Below, piece by piece: positions 21,824 to 30,011 of a stretch of 64,000 nucleotides of DNA. A program made the position numbers and the translations under genes. The notes below the pieces were generated by a model. It ran no database searches. It was not told the DNA's origin and saw only the letters and a list, made by a program, of their open reading frames with translations. Position 1 is the first letter of the stretch, and each line of letters opens with the position of its first letter. This DNA is from JAEMQF01 sp963850525. GTDB taxonomy: Bacteria > Pseudomonadota > Gammaproteobacteria > Burkholderiales > Burkholderiaceae_C. Location of the stretch: NCBI GenBank assembly GCA_963850525.1, contig CAWKLQ010000011.1, positions 1-64,000 on the forward strand, written 5' to 3'.

Positions 21824-22735
21824 TCATGCGCCGTTGCTGCCCGGCGTCAGCGCCGTGCCGGTCTGGCCTTCGACCCAGCGCGCCAACTCACTGATGCTCG
21901 CCCCGGGGCCCACCGCATGCGACGCGGCGCGCCAGAGTTGTTCGCCGAGGCCAGAGAGCGGCACCGACATCTGCGCTTCGCGCGCGAGACCCATCGCGAT
22001 GCCGATGTCCTTGAGCATCAGCTCGAGCTTGAACGGATCGTCGAACGTGCGGCTGACGACACGCTTGGCGATGTGGTTCTTGCTGATCCAGGACTGGCCT
22101 GTCGACTCGTTCAGCACGTCGGTCATCACCGCCGGGTCCAGGCCGAAGGCCTTGCCGATCGCCAAGCCTTCGGCGGTGGCGCTGAACGTCATCGCCGTGA
22201 TCAGGTTGTTGATGCACTTCATGGCATGGCCGCTGCCCAGGCCACCCAGGTGGAACACGGCGCGGCCCATCACATCGAGCAGCGGGCGCACGCGCTGCAC
22301 GTGCTGCGCATCGCCGCCGACCATGAAGACGAGTTCCGCCGCCTGTGCTCCCCACTGGGCGCCCGACACCGGCGCGTCGACCATCGCCACGCCCTTGGCG
22401 GCGAGCGCCTGCGCCGTGGCGCGCGTGATCCAGGGTTGCGCCGACGACGTGTCGAGCAGCAGCGCACCCGGTTTCAGTGTTTGCAGCAGCCCCTGCACAC
22501 CGAGCGTCACGTCGCGAACGACTTCGCCGTTGGGCAGCATCGTGATCACGAGCTCGCTTCGCGCGCCCACCTCGGCCGGCGTGGCCGCAGCGCGCGCCTC
22601 GCCACCCAGCGTCTTGGCCAGCGCCTGCGTGAGGGTCTCGTCCAGGTCGTGCAGTGTCAGCGTGTGACCCGCCTTTGACAAGTGCGTCGCCATCGGCGTG
22701 CCCATCACGCCCAAGCCCACAAAACCGATGTTCAT
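21824..22735 (-). CDS. NAD(P)-dependent beta-hydroxyacid dehydrogenase (3-hydroxyisobutyrate dehydrogenase family)
   Basis: 303 residues from the ATG at 22735. The Rossmann motif GFVGLGVMGTPMATHL opens the protein. The substrate-binding block MVDAPVSGAQWGA and the catalytic Lys in GSGHAMKCINNLI are typical, and the C-terminal helical domain is intact. The family oxidises beta-hydroxyacids such as 3-hydroxyisobutyrate, tartronate semialdehyde or related compounds. It starts 14 bases after the TRAP permease stop and precedes the molybdenum hydroxylase genes, so it belongs to that operon. It is not adjacent to mmsA, the usual partner of the valine-pathway enzyme. Confidence 0.92.
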   Translation of the reverse strand: MNIGFVGLGVMGTPMATHLSKAGHTLTLHDLDETLTQALAKTLGGEARAAATPAEVGARSELVITMLPNGEVVRDVTLGVQGLLQTLKPGALLLDTSSAQPWITRATAQALAAKGVAMVDAPVSGAQWGAQAAELVFMVGGDAQHVQRVRPLLDVMGRAVFHLGGLGSGHAMKCINNLITAMTFSATAEGLAIGKAFGLDPAVMTDVLNESTGQSWISKNHIAKRVVSRTFDDPFKLELMLKDIGIAMGLAREAQMSVPLSGLGEQLWRAASHAVGPGASISELARWVEGQTGTALTPGSNGA

Positions 22736-22749
22736 CAAAGTGGCCTTGG

Positions 22750-24045
22750 CTAGAGCCGCATCAAGCGCGGCAGGAACAGGCTGATGTCCGGGAAGGCCAC
22801 AAGAATCGCCAGCAGCGCGACGATTGCCACGACGAACGGCGCGACACCACGGAACACCGTCGCCGTGGACACGCCGCTGAGCATGCTCTTGACGACGAAC
22901 ATGTTCATTCCCACGGGCGGGCTGATCAGGCCGATCTGCACGACGACGACGATCAGGATGCCGAACCACACCGGGTCGAACCCCAGGCCCACGACGAGCG
23001 GGAAGAACACCGGCACGGTGAGCAAAATCATCGACAGCTCTTCCATCGCCGTTCCCAAGATGACATAAATCGCGCAGATCGCGATCATCACGGTGATCGG
23101 GTGAATTTGGTACTGCGTGACGAAGGCCTTGAGGTCACCGGGCATCGACGTGTAGTTGACGAAGTTCGCGAACACGAGTGCGCCAACCAAGATCATGAAC
23201 AGCATGCCGGTCGTGCGCGCGCTGTCCACGAGCACGTTGAACAGGACCTTGGGCGTCAGCACGCGCCGCGCCAGGGCAAAGCCGAATGCGCCGAAAGCGC
23301 CGATGCCCGCGCCTTCCGTGGCGGTGAAGATTCCGCCGTAGATGCCGCCCATGACGATGACGAACAGCGCGGCCACCGCCCAGACTTCCTTGAGTGCGAG
23401 CAGGCGCTCGCGCCACGACGTGCGTTCGGCGTTCGGCCCGGCCGCCGGATCCCGCCAGCATACGTATTGCACCGCGAGGCAAAGCAGTGCAACGGCCAGC
23501 AGGCCAGGCAGGACTCCGGCGGCGAAGAGCTTGCCGATGCTCGTCTCCGTCATGATGCCGTAGATCACCATGATGGTCGAAGGCGGGATCAGGATGCCCA
23601 GCGTTCCGCCCGAGGCGATGGCGCCGACTGCGAGCTGGTCGGAGTAACCGTGGTCACGCATCGACGGGTAGGCAACTTTCGTCATCGTCGCGGCGGTCGC
23701 GATCGACGAGCCGCAAATCGCGCCGAAGCCCGCACACGCCATCACGGTGGCCATGGCCAGGCCGCCGCGCAGGTGGCCGACGAAGGTGTACGCGGCGCGG
23801 TACAACTCCTTGGACATCCCGGCGCGCGTCACGAAGTTGCCCATCAGGATGAACAGCGGAACGACCGACAGCGTGTACTGGAATCCCGATTCGTAGACGA
23901 CGGTCGTCGCCGACGCCATCGCCGGCCCGAAGCCCTTCATCCACCACAGGCCGAGAAAACCCACCAAGCCCATCGCCAAGGCGATCGGCACGCGCACGAA
24001 GGCGAGCAGCATCATGAGTGCGAGACCGCACAGGGCTTCGGTCAT
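22750..24045 (-). CDS. TRAP transporter large permease (DctM type)
   Basis: 431 residues from the ATG at 24045. Hydrophobic throughout, with about 11-12 membrane segments and DctM hallmarks GSSIATAATMTKVAYPSMRDHGY and GGTLGILIPPSTIMVIYG. It is the sodium-driven core of a tripartite importer for carboxylates or similar organic anions. It begins 10 bases after the small permease and is followed closely by a dehydrogenase, tying uptake to catabolism. Confidence 0.95.
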   Translation of the reverse strand: MTEALCGLALMMLLAFVRVPIALAMGLVGFLGLWWMKGFGPAMASATTVVYESGFQYTLSVVPLFILMGNFVTRAGMSKELYRAAYTFVGHLRGGLAMATVMACAGFGAICGSSIATAATMTKVAYPSMRDHGYSDQLAVGAIASGGTLGILIPPSTIMVIYGIMTETSIGKLFAAGVLPGLLAVALLCLAVQYVCWRDPAAGPNAERTSWRERLLALKEVWAVAALFVIVMGGIYGGIFTATEGAGIGAFGAFGFALARRVLTPKVLFNVLVDSARTTGMLFMILVGALVFANFVNYTSMPGDLKAFVTQYQIHPITVMIAICAIYVILGTAMEELSMILLTVPVFFPLVVGLGFDPVWFGILIVVVVQIGLISPPVGMNMFVVKSMLSGVSTATVFRGVAPFVVAIVALLAILVAFPDISLFLPRLMRL

Positions 24046-24055
24046 GGCGCGTCGA

Positions 24056-24559
24056 TCAGATGATGGTCTTGCCTTCGTCCGCACGGTGCGGAACGAAGAT
24101 CAGGACAAGGTGGATGAGCGCGGCGATGACGATCATCGTGCCCATCGCATAAGCCAACGGTGCCAGCGGCAGCTTGAGCACGCTCGTCGTGTCGCCGTAT
24201 TCGGCCACACGCACGGCGCGGCGGAAGATCAGGTAGCCGATGCCACTCAGCGTGAGGAAGCAGACGATGTCGGCAACGACGTCGAAGAAATGCTTCACGG
24301 CGGGCGACATGAAGGCATCGAAGGTGTCGATGACGATGTGCTCGCGGCGTTTGGAGACCAAGGGCAAGCCGCAATAAATGAGCGCGGCGAGCATCATCTC
24401 GGTGAGCTCGAAGCCGCCCGCGAGCGGTTTGTTGAACAGATAGCGGCCGATCACGTCGACCGTCGTGACCAGCATCATGGCGAACAGCACGACGGCCGAG
24501 GCGGTGCCGAGCGCCGTTTCCAGCTTGTCGGTGAGGCTCTTCACCGTCGCCGTGCTCAT
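24056..24559 (-). CDS. TRAP transporter small permease (DctQ type)
   Basis: 167 residues with four hydrophobic segments (AVVLFAMMLVTTVDVIGRY, IYCGLPLVSKRREH and others), typical of DctQ. The FELTEMMLAALIYCGL region is conserved in the family. It pairs with the DctM subunit next door. The ATG at 24559 is preferred over one four codons upstream. A 128-base gap separates it from the binding protein gene, a spacing often seen in TRAP operons where the abundant binding protein is made in excess. Confidence 0.92.
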   Translation of the reverse strand: MSTATVKSLTDKLETALGTASAVVLFAMMLVTTVDVIGRYLFNKPLAGGFELTEMMLAALIYCGLPLVSKRREHIVIDTFDAFMSPAVKHFFDVVADIVCFLTLSGIGYLIFRRAVRVAEYGDTTSVLKLPLAPLAYAMGTMIVIAALIHLVLIFVPHRADEGKTII

Positions 24560-24687
24560 CACCCCCCTCACCTCGCCGCTTCGCCTTCGTCGGCAAGCAC
24601 CCAGGCGCTGTGCGTCAGCGCCGCGCGCGGGTCCAGCGCGGCGGGCGCAAGCTCAACTTGACGCAGAACCGACATGCAGCGCGCGCT

Positions 24688-25716
24688 TCAGTTTCCGGCG
24701 GCAACGCGCTTCAATTCTTCCTGGAACTCGGTCACCACCTTGGCGCCGTCGACACCCTTGGCATTCGCCGACTTGATCCAGTCTTGCACAAGCGGCGCGG
24801 TGCGCGTGCGCACGTCGGCGACGAACGCCGGGCTGGCGTCGGTGATCGTCACGCCCGCGGCCTTGAGTGCGTCGATGCCGATCTTGTCGGCGGTGTCCCA
24901 CGCCTTGCCTGCCAGACGCGCGAGCGCTTCACCCGATACCGACGCGATCGCGTCCTGGTCCTGCTTGGACAGCTTGTTCCACTTGTCTTCGTTCATGAAG
25001 AAGCCAAACGAAGAGGAATAGAAGCCGCCGGGGAAATAGGTCGCGTACTTGACCACTTTGTCGAGGTTGAAACTCTTGATCGACTCGGAGGGGAAGAAGG
25101 TGCCGTCGGCCACACCCGAAGAGAGCAATTCGTAGGACTCGGGCGCGGGCTTGACGAGCGGCGACGCGCCGAGCGCCTTGGCCGAGGCTTCCGAGATCCC
25201 GCCGCCGCTGCGGATCTTCATCCCCGACAAGTCGGCCACCGTGTTGATCTGCTTCTTCACGGTGAACATCTGGCCCGGGCCGTGGGTGAACACGCCGAGC
25301 AGCTTGACACCTTTGTATTCATTCGCGGCTTGCAGGTATTTCCAGTGGATTCGCGAAAACGCGACCGAATTGATTTCGGCCGTGCCGCCCGCGCCTGGCA
25401 GCTCGGCGAGCAAGGGCAGCGGATGGCGCGCCGGCGTGTAGCTCGCCGTGACGTAAGACACGTCGACCAGGCCGTCGCGCACCGCGTCGAACGTTCCCGG
25501 AGGCGCCGAGGGGTGCTTGGGCAACATCTGGAACTTCACGCGCCCCTGCGTCGCCTTTTCCACCGCAGCCGCCCAGCCGCCGAGCACGTCGCGCGTCAGG
25601 GGGTGCGTGGGGCCGACCCAGCTCGACATGGTGAGCGTGGTCTGCGCGAATGCGCTGCCAAAGCCGCAGCCCAGCAACAGGGCTGCGGCGGCGAACTTGA
25701 GTGAATTGAACTTCAT
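24688..25716 (-). CDS. TRAP transporter solute-binding protein (DctP type)
   Basis: 342 residues with a signal peptide cut after AFA near residue 24 and a good Shine-Dalgarno (gaggag) before the ATG. Conserved DctP features include DLSGMKIRSGGGISEASAKALGA, where the Arg after MKI binds the ligand carboxylate. DGTFFPSESIKSFNLD and the late FGFFMNEDKWNKL blocks are also present. It captures an organic acid in the periplasm for the DctQM permease. The ligand cannot be assigned. It is 148 bases downstream of the P450 gene on the same strand. Confidence 0.94.
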   Translation of the reverse strand: MKFNSLKFAAAALLLGCGFGSAFAQTTLTMSSWVGPTHPLTRDVLGGWAAAVEKATQGRVKFQMLPKHPSAPPGTFDAVRDGLVDVSYVTASYTPARHPLPLLAELPGAGGTAEINSVAFSRIHWKYLQAANEYKGVKLLGVFTHGPGQMFTVKKQINTVADLSGMKIRSGGGISEASAKALGASPLVKPAPESYELLSSGVADGTFFPSESIKSFNLDKVVKYATYFPGGFYSSSFGFFMNEDKWNKLSKQDQDAIASVSGEALARLAGKAWDTADKIGIDALKAAGVTITDASPAFVADVRTRTAPLVQDWIKSANAKGVDGAKVVTEFQEELKRVAAGN

Positions 25717-25864
25717 GCGAATCTCCTCGGAATTTCAAAACGATGGGGGGACGGGAATCAAATGTCGGCGCACGCGGCGCGAAGCGTAGCACTGTGCCTG
25801 CAAGCGCGCGGGCGGGCAATGCGAATCATCCCTGAGAACGTTTCCGCCAGGACTGGCGCTGCGC

Positions 25865-27358
25865 TCAGGCGCGCGCACGCAGGCGCATGCGCAGGCCAAC
25901 CGGCGCCATCGTGAACGAGAGGTGTTCACGAGCCAATTGCCCATTCGCCGTGCCGACGCTCTGGATGTCGAAATTCGCGAGCAACTGCGCCATCGCCATC
26001 TTCATCTCAAGCAGCGCGAGGTAGCGCCCCGGGCAAATTCGCGGGCCCGCGCCAAAGGGCATCGAGCTGCGCTTGGCGCTTGTGGCGAGCGTCGCCGCGC
26101 CACCCGCGCCTTGACTGAGCCAGCGCTGCGGCTCGAACGCTGCGGCGTTGGCGACGTGGCTGTCGCTGACGCTGTCGCGGCGCATCAGGCTGATCACGAC
26201 GGTTCGGGCGCGGATCTGCACGTCGCCGATTTGCGTATCGCGCAGCGCCTGCAGCGCCAGGATGGGCGCGACCGGCTTGAGGCGCATCGTCTCGTGCGCG
26301 CATGCTTCCACGTAGTCGAGCTGCGCCATGTGTTCCAGCGTCGGCTCCTGCGAATCCCCCAGCACACGACGCACTTCCTGCGTCGCCAGCGCCAGCGCCT
26401 GCGGGTGCTGCCAGAGCAGTTCGATCATCCAGGCCAGGGTATTCGCCGTCGTGTCTTCACCGGCGAGCAGCATCGTCAGCACGTTGCCAGCGACTTGCGC
26501 GTCGTCGATGCCGCTGCCCTCCTGGTCGGCCGCAGCGATCATCGCTTCCAGCAGGTTGCGCGGCTGGTCGCGCAGGCCCGGTTCGGCGTGCATGCGCGCT
26601 CGCGCCTGGGCGATGAATCCGGCGACGGCGACTTTCACCTCGGCAATGCTGCGTTCGAGCTGCCGGTCTGCCGCCGAGCGCCAGAAGCGCCACGTCGCGA
26701 TCGGCGCAAAGAGTCGCTTGAAGACGGCCGGGAAGATCTTGTCCAGGTGCTGCTGGATCACGTCGGCGTCGGACTCGAGCGTGTTCACTTCGGCACCGAA
26801 GGCCAGGCCGGCGATCGCGTCGACAGTGAAGCGCATCAGGTCGCCCTGCAAGTCGATCGCCTGGCCTTGCTCGGCCGCGATTCGCCAGCGCGAGGTGAGG
26901 CGCTGCGCCACCTTGACGAGCGACGGAAAGTAGCGCCTCACGTGCGCCGGGTCGAACCCCGCCATCACCATGCGGCGTTGGCGCTTCCAGACGTCGCCGT
27001 TGGCGCCGAACACGCCGGGAGTCAAGCCCATCTCGACCCAGATTTCTTCGAGGCGCGAGGTGCGGCTGAAGCCGTCGGGCCGGTCGCGCAGAATCGTTGC
27101 AACCAGCTCGTGGTCGCCCAGCACCAGCACGCGGCGCTTCCTGAGGATCAGCTTGAACAGCGGCCCGTAGTCGCGGCACCACTGCTCGAGCTGCAAATGC
27201 ATTCGCGAGGTGTCGATCTGAAGCGCGTTGCCGAACCAGGGGATGCCGCGCGGACCGGGCAGGTCCTCGAAACGCCGCAGCACGACAGGCAGCGCGTTCG
27301 ATGAATCGGACTGAATCGTTTGCATCGTGCTGCTCGGGCTGTCGACGAAGCGTGTCAC
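25865..27358 (-). CDS. Cytochrome P450
   Basis: 497 residues when started at the GTG at 27358, which overlaps the sulfatase stop (GTGA); an ATG lies 11 codons on. The I-helix oxygen-activation motif is LAGEDTTANT, the K-helix ExxR is HETMRLKP, and the haem ligand loop is FGAGPRICPGRYLALLEM. The length and the N-terminal DLPGPRGIPWFGN resemble the soluble CYP4/CYP102-like group that hydroxylates hydrophobic chains or rings. No ferredoxin or reductase gene is nearby. Coupling to a sulfatase is unusual and suggests consecutive steps on one substrate (inference). Confidence 0.94.
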   Translation of the reverse strand: MTRFVDSPSSTMQTIQSDSSNALPVVLRRFEDLPGPRGIPWFGNALQIDTSRMHLQLEQWCRDYGPLFKLILRKRRVLVLGDHELVATILRDRPDGFSRTSRLEEIWVEMGLTPGVFGANGDVWKRQRRMVMAGFDPAHVRRYFPSLVKVAQRLTSRWRIAAEQGQAIDLQGDLMRFTVDAIAGLAFGAEVNTLESDADVIQQHLDKIFPAVFKRLFAPIATWRFWRSAADRQLERSIAEVKVAVAGFIAQARARMHAEPGLRDQPRNLLEAMIAAADQEGSGIDDAQVAGNVLTMLLAGEDTTANTLAWMIELLWQHPQALALATQEVRRVLGDSQEPTLEHMAQLDYVEACAHETMRLKPVAPILALQALRDTQIGDVQIRARTVVISLMRRDSVSDSHVANAAAFEPQRWLSQGAGGAATLATSAKRSSMPFGAGPRICPGRYLALLEMKMAMAQLLANFDIQSVGTANGQLAREHLSFTMAPVGLRMRLRARA

Positions 27359-28683
27359 CGCTGCGGCATGTCTTTCACGGAAAAGCCCAGGCTCACGACG
27401 GCGTCTTCGGGAATCGCCGGCATCGTCGCGTTCCAGGCGAGCCAGGCGTCGCGCATCGCCTCCAGGCGGCCGGGGTCGCGCGCTGCTTGATTGGCGCGTT
27501 CGCGTTCATCGTCGGCGAGGTTGAAAAGGTACTCGTGCGCGTCGACCTGCAGGTACTTCCACTGCCCCAGGCGCATGGCGCGCTGCTGGCGGTATTTCAT
27601 GCGCCAGAACATGGGCCGCTCGAATTGGTGGCGGGGATCGCGCAGCACCGGCAGGAGCGACACGCCGTCCAGCGCAAACGCCGGGTCGGATTGCGCCCCG
27701 GCGCTGGCGAGCACGGTCGCCGACCAGTCCATCGTCAGGCAATGCTGCTCGCTCGTGTGGCCCGGCGCGATGAGCGCCGGCCAGTGGGCGATCCACGGCA
27801 CGCGAATTCCGCCTTCGGTGAGGTCCATCTTGCCGCCCACGAGTGGCCAGTTGTCGGAGAAACGCTCGCCGCCGTTGTCGCTGGTGAAGATGACGAGCGT
27901 GTTCTCGCCGATGCCCTGGCTGCGCAAGGCGTCCATGATCCAGCCGATGCCTTCGTCCATGTGCTGGATCATGCGGCGATAGCTGTGGATGTTGCCGCCG
28001 TGCAGGTGGAACAGTTTTTCGGTGAGCAATGGGGCGAGCGCCGCGTCGTCGCGCGTTTCCCAGGGCCAGTGCGGTGCCGTGTAGTGCAGGCTCAGGAAAA
28101 ACGGCGTCTTGTCCGCGGCGCTGCGTTCGATGAAGTTGACAGCACGGCGTGACAGCAAATCGGTGAGGTAGCCCTCGTCGTGGCGCTCTTCTGTGCCGTG
28201 CCACAAGTCGTGCGCGCCGGTCGAGCCGCAGTGGCTGAAGTAGTCGACACCCCCCGACATCGGCCCGTAGAACTCGTCGTAGCCCGAGCGCAAGGGCCCG
28301 AAGTTCGGCTTGAACCCGAGGTGCCACTTGCCGATCAAGGCAGTTCGGTAGCCACTCGCCTTGAGCAGCGAAGGCAGCGTCGGGTGCTCGGGCGGCAGCC
28401 CGAGCACGGTGCTGTCGCGCGTGCGAATGCTGATCGGCTCTTCGGCGGCGCCGCGCAGGCGGTACTGGTAGCGCCCCGTCATCAAGGCGAAGCGCGTCGG
28501 CGAACACACCGGCGAATTCGCGTAACCCTGGGTGAAACGAAGGCCGCTGGCGGCCAGGCCGTCGAGCACCGGCGAGACCGGCGCGCGCCCGCCGTAGCAG
28601 CCGAGGTCGGCGTAGCCGAGGTCGTCGGCGACGATGAAGATGACGTTCGGTCGGGGCACGGCGTGTGCAGGAGGTTCCACCAT
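27355..28683 (-). CDS. Sulfatase (arylsulfatase family), apparently cytoplasmic
   Basis: 442 residues from the ATG at 28683; a GTG at 28659 is possible. The metal-binding NVIFIVADDLGYADLGCYGG is at the N-terminus. The formylglycine site is CSPTRFALMTGR (the C-x-P-x-R core), and GKWHLG and FTSDNGGERF are later active-site blocks. It hydrolyses sulfate esters. There is no signal peptide, so the sulfated substrate is probably imported first. It heads the minus-strand run sulfatase-P450-TRAP-dehydrogenase-molybdenum hydroxylase. Its start lies only 11 bases from the divergent PaiB-like gene. Confidence 0.93.
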   Translation of the reverse strand: MVEPPAHAVPRPNVIFIVADDLGYADLGCYGGRAPVSPVLDGLAASGLRFTQGYANSPVCSPTRFALMTGRYQYRLRGAAEEPISIRTRDSTVLGLPPEHPTLPSLLKASGYRTALIGKWHLGFKPNFGPLRSGYDEFYGPMSGGVDYFSHCGSTGAHDLWHGTEERHDEGYLTDLLSRRAVNFIERSAADKTPFFLSLHYTAPHWPWETRDDAALAPLLTEKLFHLHGGNIHSYRRMIQHMDEGIGWIMDALRSQGIGENTLVIFTSDNGGERFSDNWPLVGGKMDLTEGGIRVPWIAHWPALIAPGHTSEQHCLTMDWSATVLASAGAQSDPAFALDGVSLLPVLRDPRHQFERPMFWRMKYRQQRAMRLGQWKYLQVDAHEYLFNLADDERERANQAARDPGRLEAMRDAWLAWNATMPAIPEDAVVSLGFSVKDMPQR

Positions 28684-28694
28684 AATGATCCGCA

Positions 28695-29345
28695 ATGTAC
28701 CTGCCCAGCCACTTCGAGGAAACCCGGGTCGACGTGCTGCACGCCTTGATTCGCGCGCAGCCGCTGGGGCTGCTGATCACGCTGGCCGACGCTGGCCTGC
28801 AAGCCAATCCGATTCCGTTTCTCATCGACAGCGGGCCGTCACCCCTGGGCACCTTGCGCGGCCACGTCGCGCGCGCGAACCCGCTGTGGCGCGACTCACG
28901 CGCGGACGTAGATGCGCTGATCGTGTTCCAGGGTCCGCAGGCGTACATCTCGCCGTCGATGTACGCCACCAAGGCCGCCACCGGCAAGGTGGTGCCGACC
29001 TGGAACTACGTGACGGTGCAGGCGCGCGGGCGCCTGCGCGCCATCGACGATGCAAAGTGGGTGCGCGACCTCGTCGAGCGCCTCACGCAAACCCACGAAG
29101 CGCAGCGCGCCGTGCCGTGGGCGGTGAGCGACGCACCCGACGATTACATCGAGACGATGCTGCGCGCCATCGTCGGCATCGAAATCGAACTGAGCGCCTT
29201 GCAGGGCAAGTGGAAAGTGACGCAGAACCGCAATGCCGCGGATCGGCAAGGCGTCGCCTACGGCCTCACGCAGCAGGGCGAGGCGAACCGCGACGCGCAA
29301 GCGCTGGCGATGGCCCAGCTCGTCGAGCGCGGCGGCGCCGGTTGA
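28695..29345 (+). CDS. FMN-binding negative transcriptional regulator (PaiB family)
   Basis: 216 residues starting MYLPSHFEETR, the family start. ANPIPFLID, GHVARANPLW, AYISPSMYATK and VPTWNYVTVQARG are conserved PaiB blocks of the split-barrel FMN-binding fold. PaiB was named in Bacillus as a repressor of degradative enzymes, and most homologues have untested roles. It is divergent from the sulfatase gene by only 11 bases, so it could report on or act with that cluster. It ends facing ssb, with a hairpin between. Confidence 0.92.
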   Translation: MYLPSHFEETRVDVLHALIRAQPLGLLITLADAGLQANPIPFLIDSGPSPLGTLRGHVARANPLWRDSRADVDALIVFQGPQAYISPSMYATKAATGKVVPTWNYVTVQARGRLRAIDDAKWVRDLVERLTQTHEAQRAVPWAVSDAPDDYIETMLRAIVGIEIELSALQGKWKVTQNRNAADRQGVAYGLTQQGEANRDAQALAMAQLVERGGAG

Positions 29346-29347
29346 GA

Positions 29348-29370
29348 GGCGCACGGGCGCGCCGTGCGCC
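29348..29370. terminator. Hairpin between convergent genes, possible bidirectional terminator
   Basis: GGCGCACGG and CCGTGCGCC form a perfect 9-base stem with a 5-base loop. The stem starts 3 bases after the PaiB-like stop and ends 9 bases before the ssb stop. There is no T-run, so it may only stall or protect transcript ends. Confidence 0.5.
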
Positions 29371-29379
29371 CGCAATCCG

Positions 29380-29880
29380 TCAGAACGGAATATCGTCGTC
29401 CATGTTGTCGAAGCCGCTCGCCGACTTCGCCGCGGGCTTGGACGCAGCGGCCGCTGCAGCCGCGGGCCGCGACGCCGGCGCCGGCCGCTCGCCGTAGCCT
29501 GACGGCGCGCCCTCGTCGGACGCACCGGCGCCTCCCCCTGCGCCTTCGCGGCTGCCGAGCAACTGCATGTTCTCGGAGACGATTTCCGTCGTGTAGCGGT
29601 CCACGCCCTCCTTGTCTTGCCACTTGCGCGTCTTCAGGCGCCCTTCGATGTAGACGGGACGGCCCTTCTTCAAGTATTCGCCGGCGATTTCAGCCGCGCG
29701 GTCGTAGAGCACGACCGAGTGCCATTCGGTTTCTTCCATCTTCTCGCCCGAGTCCTTGCTCTTCCAGGCGCGGGTCGTCGCGATGCGCAGATTGCACACC
29801 GCATTGCCGTTGGGCGTGTAGCGCACTTCGGGGTCTTTGCCGAGGTTGCCGACGATGATGACTTTGTTGACTGAGGCCAT
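29380..29880 (-). CDS. ssb: Single-stranded DNA-binding protein
   Basis: 166 residues from the ATG at 29880. The OB-fold part begins MASVNKVIIVGNLGKDPEVRY and includes WHSVVLYDRAAEIAGEYLKKG and YIEGRLKTRKWQDKEG. A Gly/Ala/Pro-rich linker leads to the acidic tail DDDIPF, which binds partner proteins in replication and repair. Typical length for proteobacteria. An 17-base palindrome lies 29 bases upstream of the start. A peptidase gene ends 131 bases upstream on the same strand. Confidence 0.97.
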   Translation of the reverse strand: MASVNKVIIVGNLGKDPEVRYTPNGNAVCNLRIATTRAWKSKDSGEKMEETEWHSVVLYDRAAEIAGEYLKKGRPVYIEGRLKTRKWQDKEGVDRYTTEIVSENMQLLGSREGAGGGAGASDEGAPSGYGERPAPASRPAAAAAAASKPAAKSASGFDNMDDDIPF

Positions 29881-29908
29881 GTTCGGGCTCCGCGATGGTG
29901 GTGAGGTC

Positions 29909-29925
29909 GGGACGATTATCGTCCC
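29909..29925. promoter_or_regulatory. Palindrome upstream of ssb, possible operator
   Basis: GGGACGATTATCGTCCC is symmetric apart from the centre, and the symmetry extends outward with one extra base (ggtc to the left, cggacc to the right). It is 29-45 bases upstream of the ssb start. It does not match the usual LexA box. It could be a protein site or an RNA hairpin in the leader. Confidence 0.45.
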
Positions 29926-30011
29926 GGACCTTGGCCCCTGGCTTTCCCGCTGAAGGGGGAAATGCGAGCTGCGGATCTCCCACCGATGGGGGATGGATCG
30001 GCCGCGGGCGC

